Assembly (NCBI GenBank): GCA_020072585.1
Contig: JAIQGL010000004.1
Span: 310,001 to 374,000 of the forward strand
DNA: 64,000 nucleotides
Reading direction: 5' to 3'
From: Terriglobia bacterium
GTDB lineage: Bacteria > Acidobacteriota > Terriglobia > Terriglobales > Acidobacteriaceae
Made by a program: the position numbers and the translations under genes. The notes under the pieces are model-generated. The model did no database searches, was not told the DNA's origin, and was given only the letters and a program-made list of their open reading frames with translations. The first letter of the stretch is position 1. The number at the start of each line of letters is the position of its first letter. Shown piece by piece: positions 44,365-56,451 of this stretch.

Positions 44365-44631
44365 GTGGCAAAGCCAATTGGAGCGGACAAAAAGCGCGAA
44401 GCGAGGAACTTGGGCGAAGCGATCGGCTCCCTGGTGACGGACCTCAGGATTAAAAAGGGGTGGTCACAGCCTGAGTTAGCGCACCGGCTGGGCTTCAACG
44501 AGAGCACGATCCGCATCCTCGAAATGGCCACGAAGAGCCCTACTCTCCGGACTCTGGAAGCCGTCGCCCGGGCGTTTTCAATGGATATCCTAGATCTTAT
44601 TCGCGATGCCAAGCGGCGAATCAAGCGCTGA
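44365..44631 (+). CDS. XRE-type helix-turn-helix regulator
   Basis: An 88-residue protein starting at a GTG. LGEAIGSLVTDLRIKKGWSQ, then PELAHRLGFNESTIRILEMA and PTLRTLEAVARAFSM form a standard five-helix Cro/CI DNA-binding domain. It carries a basic tail (RDAKRRIKR). There is no second domain. It is a small DNA-binding regulator of unknown target, sitting alone upstream of the duplicated rRNA terminator. Confidence 0.85.
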   Translation: MAKPIGADKKREARNLGEAIGSLVTDLRIKKGWSQPELAHRLGFNESTIRILEMATKSPTLRTLEAVARAFSMDILDLIRDAKRRIKR

Positions 44632-44766
44632 CTTCAACCTTAGTGTGCACACTTGCGGGAACCAAGCGCAAGGTCCCTCCAGCCTACTCGCGCGCTGGAG
44701 AATGCGCGCGCTCGCTGGAACGGCTGTCGGGATGACGTATGTGAGTGTGGATGTGGGCAAAAACAC

Positions 44767-44800
44767 AAAAGGCTCCATTCATTTCTGAATGGAGCCTTTT
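44767..44800 (-). terminator. duplicated rRNA operon terminator (distal copy)
   Basis: AAAAGGCTCCATTCA (44767-44781) pairs perfectly with TGAATGGAGCCTTTT (44786-44800) around a four-base loop. It is the second copy of the hairpin found at 46018-46050 and is followed, as there, by a 5S-like sequence. Confidence 0.9.
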
Positions 44801-44806
44801 AGATTT

Positions 44807-44943
44807 AATGCGGCGACGACCTACTCTCCCACACACTTTCGCGTACAGCCCGGGTCCCCAATGCGCTAGCATTGGGATGGAGATCAATCGGCCCTGCGGG
44901 GCTTAACCTCCGTGTTCGGGTGGGAACGGGTGGAGCCCCAAAC
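44807..44943 (-). pseudogene. degenerate second 5S rRNA copy
   Basis: From 44807 to about 44848 this matches the 3' part of the 5S gene at 46056-46175 base for base (AATGCGGCGACGACCTACTC onward). A segment of about 35 bases with its own palindrome (CCCAATGCGCTAGCATTGGG) is then inserted. The middle resumes (CAATCGGCCCTGCGGGGCTT), and the 5' end is unrelated, so helix I cannot form. It directly precedes the start codon of the opposite-strand 342-residue gene. Confidence 0.85.
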
Positions 44944-44950
44944 ATAGAAT

Positions 44951-45979
44951 ATGAGATTCTCACGGCTGGTCATTCCTGGAGCTAAGGTTGCTTCGCTCAC
45001 TTGGTGTGGCGATGCGCTGGTGGATTGGGTAAGCGGTGGTGCCATCTTCCACCTAGATGGCCGGCGCCAAGAGTCACGTGTGTCATGGGGATTCCCGTTC
45101 GATGCGGCGTGCGCGACAGGTGACGGTCAGTACGCCGTGCTTTATCAGCGTACTGGAACCAAAGGGTTGCTGCTGCGCGGGGGCAAAATAGTGCGAGAGC
45201 TCAATCGCAGCTATTATCACGCCCACGTCTACGAGTACCCTATATGCATCTGGCGAGTTGCAGATGGTCGTACGTTGATCGCTCACTGCCCTGAGGAATA
45301 TTGCAGGATCGATATTGAGGACGCCGAGAGTGGTGCCCGGCTTACACAAGGCACTCGCGAGCCCCAGGATTTTTTTCACTCACGCCTCATGGTTAATGGT
45401 GCCGGCAACCGACTGCTGAGTGCTGGCTGGATCTGGCACCCTTGGAGCAGTGTTTGCTATTTCGATATCCGGGAGGCGCTCCGCGATCCGGCACACCTGG
45501 ACAAAGTTGACGACAAGGCCCCAGGCTCTTTCCATATTGGCTTGGCGGAACACGCTTCTGCCTGCTGGCAGACTAATGAGCGGGTGCTGCTTGGCGGATC
45601 GTCCGAGGAAGAAGATCGAATAGAGGTTGCCGAGACCAATGCTCCAGAATTGCGGCTGCGCCCTGCGGGCATCGCTGTCTACGACGTGGTGTCCCGATCC
45701 TATATCAGTTCAGTCGTGCCCGATGAATTGCCCGGAACAATGATGCCGCTCGGAGAAAGCCATGCTGTCTGCTTCTACAAACACCCTCGAGTCGTCTCGC
45801 TGGATTCAGGAGAGACAATCGCGCGCTGGGAGGAACTGGACACCGGTAAGCAAGTGAGCAGCATAATCTGGAGCACCAAGTTGCCGCCATTAGCGATCGA
45901 CGTGGCAAAGCATCGTTTCGCGGTTGCTGGCCCCGATAACATCACTGTTGTCCAGGTTGATTTGGTCGATTCACCTTAG
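44951..45979 (+). CDS. hypothetical protein, beta-propeller-like, lodged in the rRNA operon end
   Basis: A 342-residue protein beginning MRFSRLVIPGAKVASLTWCG. It has repeated beta-strand units with small-hydrophobic/Asp/Gly patterns (GDALVDWVSGGAIFHLDGR, ACATGDGQYAVLYQRTGTKG, RLMVNGAGNRLLSAGWIWHP, FDIREALRDPAHLD), suggestive of a WD40/YVTN-type propeller. There is no signal peptide. I recall similar unnamed proteins in other bacteria but know no function. Its strand is opposite to the rRNA genes. It lies between two copies of the 5S 3' end and terminator, as if it was inserted there. Confidence 0.82.
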   Translation: MRFSRLVIPGAKVASLTWCGDALVDWVSGGAIFHLDGRRQESRVSWGFPFDAACATGDGQYAVLYQRTGTKGLLLRGGKIVRELNRSYYHAHVYEYPICIWRVADGRTLIAHCPEEYCRIDIEDAESGARLTQGTREPQDFFHSRLMVNGAGNRLLSAGWIWHPWSSVCYFDIREALRDPAHLDKVDDKAPGSFHIGLAEHASACWQTNERVLLGGSSEEEDRIEVAETNAPELRLRPAGIAVYDVVSRSYISSVVPDELPGTMMPLGESHAVCFYKHPRVVSLDSGETIARWEELDTGKQVSSIIWSTKLPPLAIDVAKHRFAVAGPDNITVVQVDLVDSP

Positions 45980-46017
45980 CGCCAACCGGGGATGTCATCG
46001 TGTCGAACTGCAAACAC

Positions 46018-46050
46018 AAAAGGCCCCATCATTTCTGATGGAGCCTTTTA
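46018..46050 (-). terminator. rRNA operon terminator
   Basis: A hairpin of AAAAGGCCCCATCA and TGATGGAGCCTTTT with a four-base loop, one C-A mismatch in the stem, just beyond the 3' end of 5S rRNA. Same element as at 44767-44800. Confidence 0.87.
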
Positions 46051-46055
46051 GATTT

Positions 46056-46175
<120 letters not shown>

Positions 46176-46193
46176 CTTAGCGCTTGGCGCGAG

Positions 46194-46215
46194 ATCCCTC
46201 GACTTCGCTCGGGAT
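46194..46215. repeat. dispersed palindromic element, single copy
   Basis: ATCCCTCGACTTCGCTCGGG followed by AT, a 22-base imperfect palindrome related to the arms of the element at 12487-12560. It lies in the 5S-23S spacer. The rest of that spacer (to 46511) shows only small hairpins such as GCAGGC/GCCTGC near 46340. Confidence 0.7.
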
Positions 46216-46501
46216 TTCGGCTGGCGGCTCAAACGCCGCCAAAGCGCCTCAATATTGTCAATGCGCGGCGCGAGTCAGGTTCTACATCGTGTTGCGCGCA
46301 AGGGGCCTTTCACGAGGAAAGGCCAAGCTTGAGCCGTTATGCAGGCGTCCGAGCCTGCAGGCGAAATCCTCAAGCGCGCTTTTCTTTCTTTGCGCGAAGG
46401 ATCTCACGGCATTTTCAAAGATCATGAGGACGATGCCTCACAACTGAATAGATTGATTTTGTGTTACTAACTACATTGGCGCTTGCCATAAGTGCGCTGA
46501 G

Positions 46502-49250
<2,749 letters not shown>

Positions 49251-49260
<10 letters not shown>

Positions 49261-49753
49261 CTCAAAGCACGTCCGCGGCAAGCGGACGGATGCTTGACTT
49301 TCGCTGCCAGGCTTGCGCCTGATTGCGATTACCAACCATCAATTGCCAGAGAAATTCCATGACCTATGCGTCTGCTCATCGCGGGCCTGCCGTTTGCATT
49401 TCGGCTCCCACCCCAACAGACGTCTAAGGATACTCATAAAATTTTAACTCTTCGCCTTTGTAGTTATATCAATCTATTCAGTTGTCAAATATCGTCCTAC
49501 GGCTTATCTCTAAGCCTGCGCCGCCTGAGCGGCTATGGGCTGTCGTGGCTTCCGGTTTTACCCTTGCGGGCTTTCACCTTGCAACGATCGCTCAACGTAA
49601 GATGGAGTTGAACGATTGCTGCTCACCTGACCTGTCCAATGATCGGCGCCAAAACGACTTTGCGGGTTACCGTAATTTAAATAATGACGGTGTCGTGGTT
49701 GACGCCCAGCATTGGGCAGATGCGTTTTTTCTTCAGCAAAATTCCCCGTGATC
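49251..49753. other. 23S to tRNA-Ala spacer
   Basis: About 500 bases with no protein gene or further tRNA that I can find. It includes the outer part of the 23S stalk at 49251-49260. Confidence 0.6.
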
Positions 49754-49829
49754 TGGTGGAGCTGACCGGGATCGAACCGGTGACCTCCTGCTTGCAAAGC
49801 AGGCGCTCTCCCAATTGAGCTACAGCCCC
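49754..49829 (-). tRNA. tRNA-Ala (TGC anticodon)
   Basis: The minus strand folds as a standard cloverleaf: GGGGCTG acceptor arm, anticodon loop TTTGCAA with TGC, GGTTCGATCCC T-arm, and encoded CCA end. It is in the usual 16S-23S spacer location. Confidence 0.97.
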
Positions 49830-49916
49830 ATTTCTTCAAGGGCTGCGCAGCAAGCTGCTGCGCCCTCGCGATTTGCTCGCGCAATTCGGCGCTCGCAATC
49901 GCTCACCCTTTCATAT

Positions 49917-49993
49917 TGGTGGGCCTGGTTAGAATTGAACTAACGACCTCACCCTTATCAGGGGTGCGCTCTAGCCAACTGAGCTACAGGCCC
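49917..49993 (-). tRNA. tRNA-Ile (GAT anticodon)
   Basis: Minus-strand cloverleaf with GGGCCTG acceptor, anticodon GAT in the CTGATAAG loop, AGTTCAATTCT T-arm and encoded CCA. It is placed between 16S and tRNA-Ala, as in most bacteria. Confidence 0.97.
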
Positions 49994-50268
49994 GTTTCAC
50001 GAGCTAGTAGCTAGCAGCTAGAAAGCTAGTAGCTGGAATTTTTTTTCGAGGACGGGTTGAACGTGCGCACCGGTTAAACCGGTGCTTACCATCGTTGATA
50101 TAAACGAAGGAAAGAGAGGTCCGAATGAGGCTCCCTTTGATGTCTCGACCAGGTAAATGAGACTTAAGGGGTACATGGCAACGTCCCGCACAAACCATGG
50201 AATAGCCTTGCGAGTATTCTTCTGGCCGCTTCTACTGAAGCGTAAGTGCGAGTGCCATGACGTTCTCT

Positions 50269-51464
<1,196 letters not shown>

Positions 51465-52310
51465 AAACCTGTTCACTCCCCGACGGGTCGCCGGCTAACC
51501 TAACCGACACTCAGCTTTGCAGCCAAGCGCCTGTAGATATCCCGGCAATTACGGGGAGTTGCCATCGCGGCTAATAGGCATCGTAATTGATGCCCGGAAT
51601 TCGCCGGATGGCCCTGATTCTTGTGAGATCACTCGGGCCATAACCCTCGTTCAATCTCACGACTGGCACGTTCAACCATTTTGTCAAAGACCCGATTAGC
51701 ACTCCGCCTGAGCGGCGCTTTTCAGGTACCCCTGGGTTTACCTCGAAAGGAAACCCTGGAGCTCCTCGAAACTTGTTGCCTCACGGTGTCGCTTAGACAC
51801 CGGAGACGAACCTTTCAAACTTACCGCGAGTTGCCGCTTTCTGTCAATGTGGATATCGGTGGATATCCGGGGCGAATCCTTTTCGTCACTCACCTCGCGA
51901 CACTCGTCAACCCTGCAACCCCTCGCGGCAAAAACACACGCGAAAGCGCGGGCTTCTTTCAAATATTAAAAGATCATTTTGAGGTTTTTTTAGAACCCTT
52001 CGGAAATCTCAACGTTCCCGAATATTGCCCGCAGGACCTGCCTTGGGCTTTTTGGTGGCTTACCATTTGATTGACCCGGCATCGCAAAGGATTCAACCTT
52101 TATTCGCCCAGGCCCCTCGCTGCACAACACAGCGGCTGCCACATCTCTTACGTCCTCTATGAATGTATCAGGACAACCTGAATTGCGCAAGGCTTTGCGG
52201 TCATTATTTTCGGACAATGTGCATGCACCGAAGATGTGGTTTGGGTAGGCGTTTCCGTCCTGCCTTGATAGCGATTTTCAGGCCGCCTGACAAGGTCCGT
52301 CCCGTTCGCG
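51465..52310. other. rRNA leader and flanking region, no protein gene
   Basis: About 850 bases between 16S and the S41 peptidase region. On the minus strand it should hold the rRNA promoter and leader. An AT-rich tract at about 51957-51993 could be an upstream element, but I could not place a convincing -35/-10 pair. Frames on either strand look random. Confidence 0.5.
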
Positions 52311-52361
52311 CTATTCGTCCCGCAATGCGATGATCGGGTCCACGTGGGCGAAGTGCAAACC
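52311..52361 (-). pseudogene. C-terminal remnant of a MacB-like ABC permease
   Basis: Directly after the S41 peptidase stop, the minus strand reads ...HFAHVDPIIALRDE then stop. This matches the common C-terminal ending of acidobacterial MacB-like permeases (RVDPxxALRxE). Only these last 15 or so codons remain, with no start or body. It is a footprint of a lost gene. Confidence 0.55.
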
Positions 52362-52362
52362 G

Positions 52363-53766
52363 CTAATGGTTGCCTTTCTCCGCAATCATCTTCTTCAGCT
52401 CGTTCACCGCGGTCTCCAGCGCGGCATCTTTTCCCGCAAGCAAATCGCGGGCTGTGCGCGGAACCAGCACATCCGGCAAGACACCTTTGCCAATGATTCC
52501 AGCGCCTCCGGCGCCCACTTCCGTTGACGTCGATACCCGCGCCGAGCCGCCGCCCGGTAGCGCAAACGCGATCGGATCACCCGTACTGCCGCCCGTAGGC
52601 TCGCCCACGGTTTTACCGCGCTTCAGGCGCGAGAAGGTCTCGGCAAAGACATCGGTCGCGGAGAGCGAACGTGGGCCAATCAACATCACCACCGGCTTCA
52701 GGTAGGTTTCCGGCAGCTTGGCTTCCCAATCCGTAGGCTTGGGCTCGTACCAGCCGCCCGCAGTTCCCCAGGCGCGCAACGTTGCAACATACTCACGCGA
52801 CTTCCATGGCGGCGTGGAAAAATTCTTCCCGGTCAGATACGCAATGATGTTGTAAGCCATAACGCCGCTGCCGCCGTCATTTTCCCGGACGTCGATCACC
52901 AGCCCATCGCTCGCGCGAATCTCCGCCAGATGATTCACCAGCTCTTTCTGCACATCATCACTACCGAACGTGTTGATCGCCATATAGGCGAGGTTGCCGT
53001 CAAGCTTCCTGAACTCAAATACCGGATACGCCGCCACATCTTTATAGGGCGCTCGCGCAATCTGCTTCTCGAACACGCTGCCGTCTTTGCGGCGAAATTC
53101 AATCTTCACCGGCCGGTCACGCGGCCCGGCCAGCAATCCGTAAGCAAAGACCTTCAGCTCGGTATGCTGCGGAGAGTTGCTGGCTGTGTAAGGCCGCCGG
53201 TTCTTGTCGGCGTATTCGCGCACGGGAACTCCATCGATCTTCAGGACTTCAAGTCCCGCGGTAACGCCGGCGTCTGCGAGTGACTTGCTGCCTACAAACG
53301 TGACGAAGACGCGATTCTCAATCAGATCCAGCCGTAGCGGTGGAGCGGTGTTCATGCTCTCGGCCAGCTCTCGGGGAAGAAAGACGTCGGAGTGGCCGTC
53401 CTTGAGCAGAGCACACATTTTTTGCAGTTCGCGATAGTACTCATAGGTGCTCTTGGTCGCGCGGACGCGAGGCATGAACTCAAGATAGGTCTTGTCCCAA
53501 TCGAGCTCTGAAACTTCGGCGAAGCGCGGGAAGTTGATCTTGGCCTCCATCCAGAAGCGCGCAAGACCGGCAAGCTTCAGGTCTTCGCTGATGTTCTCCT
53601 GAAAGGGCGATCCCCAAACATCAGCGCTGCCCCAGACGATCCCGTCGCGTTCCAGCAGCTCCTTGCGCGAGGGCTGCGGCGCGCCGGTCGTCTGCGAAGT
53701 CTGGCCGTAAACCGGGAACTGGGTCACTAGCAGGAATGAAACAAGAATCACTCGAATGAGTGGCAC
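52363..53766 (-). CDS. secreted S41 family serine peptidase
   Basis: A 467-residue protein with a signal peptide (MPLIRVILVSFLLVTQFPVY, cleaved near GQ). It is a C-terminal-processing-peptidase (tail-specific) type enzyme. The N-terminal helical domain is LARFWMEAKINFPRFAEVSE, a PDZ-like region follows at 165-235 (GVTAGLEVLKIDGVPVREY), and the catalytic core has LVIDVRENDGGSG, the nucleophile Ser in GPRSLSATDVFAE and the Lys in LKRGKTVGEPTGGSTG. It should cut peptides in the periplasm. Length is normal. Confidence 0.92.
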   Translation of the reverse strand: MPLIRVILVSFLLVTQFPVYGQTSQTTGAPQPSRKELLERDGIVWGSADVWGSPFQENISEDLKLAGLARFWMEAKINFPRFAEVSELDWDKTYLEFMPRVRATKSTYEYYRELQKMCALLKDGHSDVFLPRELAESMNTAPPLRLDLIENRVFVTFVGSKSLADAGVTAGLEVLKIDGVPVREYADKNRRPYTASNSPQHTELKVFAYGLLAGPRDRPVKIEFRRKDGSVFEKQIARAPYKDVAAYPVFEFRKLDGNLAYMAINTFGSDDVQKELVNHLAEIRASDGLVIDVRENDGGSGVMAYNIIAYLTGKNFSTPPWKSREYVATLRAWGTAGGWYEPKPTDWEAKLPETYLKPVVMLIGPRSLSATDVFAETFSRLKRGKTVGEPTGGSTGDPIAFALPGGGSARVSTSTEVGAGGAGIIGKGVLPDVLVPRTARDLLAGKDAALETAVNELKKMIAEKGNH

Positions 53767-53893
53767 GTTTACGATGGCTCCTTTTGGTGAAAGTTTCTTG
53801 GACGGGGTAGCGCGCCGGCGGTTAGCAGGGGGGCGCGCTCTTTTTTCCCGACTGCCCCGCTGTTATCCAATCAACTTGCCTTATTCTTTTCCC

Positions 53894-54310
53894 ATGACTC
53901 ACCAGGAACAAATCTCTTTCCCCACAACCGGCCACGGTGACATGCATGACCTTACAGAAAAGATCGGCGCCATCGCCTCCACGTCCGGCATTCGCACCGG
54001 TCTGATTCACGTCTTCAACATCGGCAGCACCGCAGCGGTCGGCACGATTGAATTTGAGCCCGGACTCGAGCGCGACCTGCCCGAAATCCTCGACAAGCTG
54101 ATCCCGCCCAGCCGCCACTACGGACATGAACAGGCCTGGCACGACGGCAACGGCCACTCGCATCTTCAAGCCACGCTGCTTGGCCCTTCGCTGACCGTAC
54201 CGATCGCCGACGGCAAGCCTGTCCTCGGCACCTGGCAGCAGATCTTTCACCTGGAATGCGACGTTCGCGCCAGGCAGAGGACGGTGGTGGTGACGGTGTA
54301 TGGGGATTAA
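53894..54310 (+). CDS. YjbQ family protein (UPF0047)
   Basis: The ATG at 53894 (MTHQEQISFPTTGHGDMHDL) gives 138 residues. Family blocks are GLIHVFNIGSTAAVGTIEFE, YGHEQAWHDGNGHSHLQATL with the metal-binding His, and GTWQQIFHLECDVRARQRTV. The E. coli member YjbQ has weak thiamin-phosphate synthase activity, but the natural role is not settled. The fold is a trimeric beta-barrel. Divergent from the S41 gene. Confidence 0.93.
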   Translation: MTHQEQISFPTTGHGDMHDLTEKIGAIASTSGIRTGLIHVFNIGSTAAVGTIEFEPGLERDLPEILDKLIPPSRHYGHEQAWHDGNGHSHLQATLLGPSLTVPIADGKPVLGTWQQIFHLECDVRARQRTVVVTVYGD

Positions 54311-54449
54311 GGATGAGTGTTTGTTGCTCGATCCTGTCCCGCAGCTTAGCAATCCTGGCGTAGCGAAACTCGTGTGGGACGGCAGTCCCCGGGCGGCAAA
54401 GAAAAGCCTTCCCTCGCGCCTGCGGCTCGCGCGCAGCGCAGCGCGAAAG

Positions 54450-54698
54450 TCACGCGTTCAGGAACGCGTGCAACCTGCATTGAAGGGCGTCGATATCCTT
54501 CGTCCAGCATTCCCATATCGTAAGCACTTCCCAGCCTGATTCCCTCAGTTGCCTGCGGTTTCGCCTATCACGCTGTACATTCGACAGCCTTTTGGTATTC
54601 CAGAACTCCGCGTTTGTTGCAGGTACAACCCGTCCGTATTTGCAATTGTGGATATGCCAAAGACATCCATGGACAAAAATGAGCTTATTTCTGCTGGT
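54450..54698 (-). pseudogene. vsr: truncated very-short-patch-repair endonuclease (vsr)
   Basis: Right after the HNH gene the minus strand encodes the second half of a Vsr protein: KLIFVHGCLWHIHNC, VVPATNAEFWNTKRL, NVQRDRRNRRQLRESGWEV, LTIWECWTKDIDALQCRL, ending in a stop at 54450. The Vsr zinc-site HGCxWHxHxC and the closing WEVLxIWEC are unmistakable. The N-terminal half with the catalytic Asp is missing, and no start codon precedes the frame. Vsr normally repairs T:G mismatches made at 5-methylcytosine by a partner methylase, and none lies here. It is a remnant of a restriction-modification locus. Confidence 0.85.
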
Positions 54699-55477
54699 TA
54701 CTCAAAGATTGAAGTCCGATGATATTTCAAGCATTCTTCATCCGGCAGGAATCGTCCGGGTAAATTGATCCGCTGACCCTCCAATTCCAGAAAAGCCACT
54801 CGATGCAGAGGTGCAGGATTTGCTTTCTTCACTCGGCTTGAAATCAGCAAATGATGGTCTGCGCCTACGCTCATCAGTCCACGATCAAAGGCTCGATCGT
54901 GGAGAACACATAAGCAAAAGCCATTTCTCGGGTCAGCGCGCAGTTCAATTGACACATTCCACGGAATAATGTGGCTAGCGTTGAGCAACGCGCGAATCTC
55001 CAATGCGCAAAAGGAGCATTTGTATCCGTAGCTAGCAAGCACTGATTTCCTAAAAAAGCTTTGAACCAAGCGCATCGGGCGAGTTAGCTGCTTTTCCGTT
55101 GGTCCTTCCGGCAAAATGGGCTCTTGCTCCTCCGGCAGCTGCCCCAGAATAGCCAAGCGGTTGAACGCATCCTCACTCTGTTCTGCAATTTGATTAGGCT
55201 CCGCTTCGAATTCAGCCCAAAGAGCACGATCAAGCTTGCTGGCGTTAGCAAAACCTCTAACATTCCGCTGCTTATGAACGGGGTCGAAGCTCGCCAAGTT
55301 AACCAATTTCATGGCAACAGAACTGGCAGTTCGTCCAATTGCATTTGCAAATGCAATGATTTCCGGATTTCTGCTGTGCAATTTGCCAAAGGGAATCCGG
55401 CAGTAAAGGTTAAAGCACGCCAGTGTTTGCTCTCGCGTCCAATTTGGATTTTTCAAATATCCCTCGGCCGCCCTCAA
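54698..55477 (-). CDS. HNH endonuclease, restriction-like
   Basis: A 259-residue protein. The N-terminal helical DNA-recognition-like domain has NWTREQTLACFNLYCRIPFG and IGRTASSVAMKLVNLASFDP. The C-terminal HNH domain has CSFCALEIRALLNASHIIPW, then NGFCLCVLHDRAFDRGLMSV, giving the Cys pair, the catalytic His, the Asn and the final His. Proteins of this build are usually restriction endonucleases or modification-dependent nucleases. Its start overlaps the stop of the zinc-ribbon gene upstream (four bases), and a vsr remnant follows. Confidence 0.88.
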   Translation of the reverse strand: MRAAEGYLKNPNWTREQTLACFNLYCRIPFGKLHSRNPEIIAFANAIGRTASSVAMKLVNLASFDPVHKQRNVRGFANASKLDRALWAEFEAEPNQIAEQSEDAFNRLAILGQLPEEQEPILPEGPTEKQLTRPMRLVQSFFRKSVLASYGYKCSFCALEIRALLNASHIIPWNVSIELRADPRNGFCLCVLHDRAFDRGLMSVGADHHLLISSRVKKANPAPLHRVAFLELEGQRINLPGRFLPDEECLKYHRTSIFE

Positions 55478-55671
55478 AAGTCGAGGATCGGTTCAGGATC
55501 TAGTTTGGCAGAACAATTGGGGCAAGTGAATTGCATGTCTGTATTCCCCAGCCCTTCATCTTCTTCATAGGTGCCGGTCTTATCTTGGAACGTCTTGGTT
55601 CCCCAAATCTGATAGCTAACAGTTTGGAGCACAGCATTGCAATCAGGGCATCGTAGCGGGTTTTTTTTCAT
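55474..55671 (-). CDS. zinc-ribbon protein, copy B
   Basis: A 65-residue protein (start 55671, MKKNPLRCPDCNAVLQT). Two Cys pairs, CPDC near the start and CPNC near the end, would hold one zinc. YQIWGTKTF and the closing SAKLDPEPILDF are shared with the protein encoded 80 bases upstream at 55753-55983, with about half the residues identical, so the two are tandem duplicates. It overlaps the HNH start by four bases (ATGA) and is translationally coupled to it. I know no family for it. Confidence 0.75.
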   Translation of the reverse strand: MKKNPLRCPDCNAVLQTVSYQIWGTKTFQDKTGTYEEDEGLGNTDMQFTCPNCSAKLDPEPILDF

Positions 55672-55752
55672 AATAATTGAGCCCGTTTGGCTCAGATGGG
55701 ACACACTCATGCGTGTCTCATGCAGCACACGCTCAAATTCTTCAAACTCTTT

Positions 55753-55983
55753 TCATACTTGTAAAAAGTCGATTGCCGGATCTGGATCCAACGTGGCAGA
55801 ACAAACTGGACATGAAAGGTGCATCTCAGTACTCCCCCATGTTTTGTCATCTATATAATTGCAAGTTTCAGAATTGAACTTCTTTATTCCCCAAATCTCA
55901 TAATTAATGGTCAACAGGATGGCGTTGCACTCAGCACATATCAACGGTCTCTTAGCAATCGAGTTGCCCGGTGCGCCACTCAT
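55753..55983 (-). CDS. zinc-ribbon protein, copy A
   Basis: A 76-residue protein with two Cys pairs (CAECNAILLT, CPVCSATLDP) around a YEIWGIKKF core. Aligned to the downstream protein at 55474-55671, the first pair, the YxIWG, the second pair and the SAxLDPxPxxDF ending are all shared. Its start overlaps the stop of the upstream coiled-coil gene (ATGA). It is probably an accessory zinc-binding protein of the HNH operon. Function unknown. Confidence 0.75.
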   Translation of the reverse strand: MSGAPGNSIAKRPLICAECNAILLTINYEIWGIKKFNSETCNYIDDKTWGSTEMHLSCPVCSATLDPDPAIDFLQV

Positions 55984-56336
55984 CTGTCAACTCTCCGTTG
56001 CGTACTTTTCTTGCCCGCCCGCTTGGCTTTGCGCAACTTTTCCAGCCGCTTCTTTTCCCGCTCTTCTTCCAGCCAGCCGCCGTGCATTGGGTCTTCCGCC
56101 ATTTCCTGCCGGCGACGCTTGCCGAACAGCCGGCCGGACACGCGCTCTTCCTCGTCAGAAACAAGGCTGGTGACGTAACCGCTGACGGAGCTGCGCAGCT
56201 CCTCAAAGTATTCGGCCATGCGCTGGATCTCCGTGGCGCTCACCTTCTTAATCTGGGACATGCTATGGAGCGTGGCCACTCCCTGGTCGATGTGCAGGTT
56301 GAATTCGTGAAGCTTCTGATAAACGTCTGCGTGCAT
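55980..56336 (-). CDS. coiled-coil hypothetical protein, first gene of the HNH operon
   Basis: The ATG at 56336, seven bases after AAGGGGG, gives 118 residues (MHADVYQKLHEFNLHIDQGV). It is nearly all helical, with a coiled-coil-like middle (IQRMAEYFEELRSSVSGYVT) and a highly charged end (EEEREKKRLEKLRKAKRAGK). There is no membrane segment. It is a small DNA- or partner-binding accessory protein by appearance only. The stop overlaps the next start. Its divergent partner is the ribbon-helix-helix gene at 56452. Confidence 0.75.
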   Translation of the reverse strand: MHADVYQKLHEFNLHIDQGVATLHSMSQIKKVSATEIQRMAEYFEELRSSVSGYVTSLVSDEEERVSGRLFGKRRRQEMAEDPMHGGWLEEEREKKRLEKLRKAKRAGKKSTQRRVDR

Positions 56337-56376
56337 GACAATCCCCCTTTGATTGGAGACACCCATGGCGCACAGT

Positions 56377-56449
56377 GTATACTGTATATATTATGTATAC
56401 AAGATGCACGAATGAAAGATATATCACTTATATCTTGTATATTTCGTGC
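56377..56449. promoter_or_regulatory. AT-rich divergent control region with interleaved palindromes
   Basis: Between the divergent coiled-coil and ribbon-helix-helix genes. GTATAC occurs at 56377-56382 and 56395-56400. TATACAAGAT (56396-56405) is inverted as ATCTTGTATA (56432-56441). GCACGAA (56406-56412) is inverted as TTCGTGC (56443-56449). Clustered short palindromes of this type are typical operators of ribbon-helix-helix repressors, such as the one encoded right after. Confidence 0.65.
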
Positions 56450-56451
56450 CG

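Noticed and set aside
51681-51686. TTGACA box as the rRNA promoter
   Set aside because: A TTGACA on the minus strand lacks any acceptable -10 at 16-18 bases, so I did not call it.
54311-54449. Possible gene between YjbQ and the vsr remnant
   Set aside because: No frame with start, ribosome site and sensible composition; GC-rich inverted repeats only.
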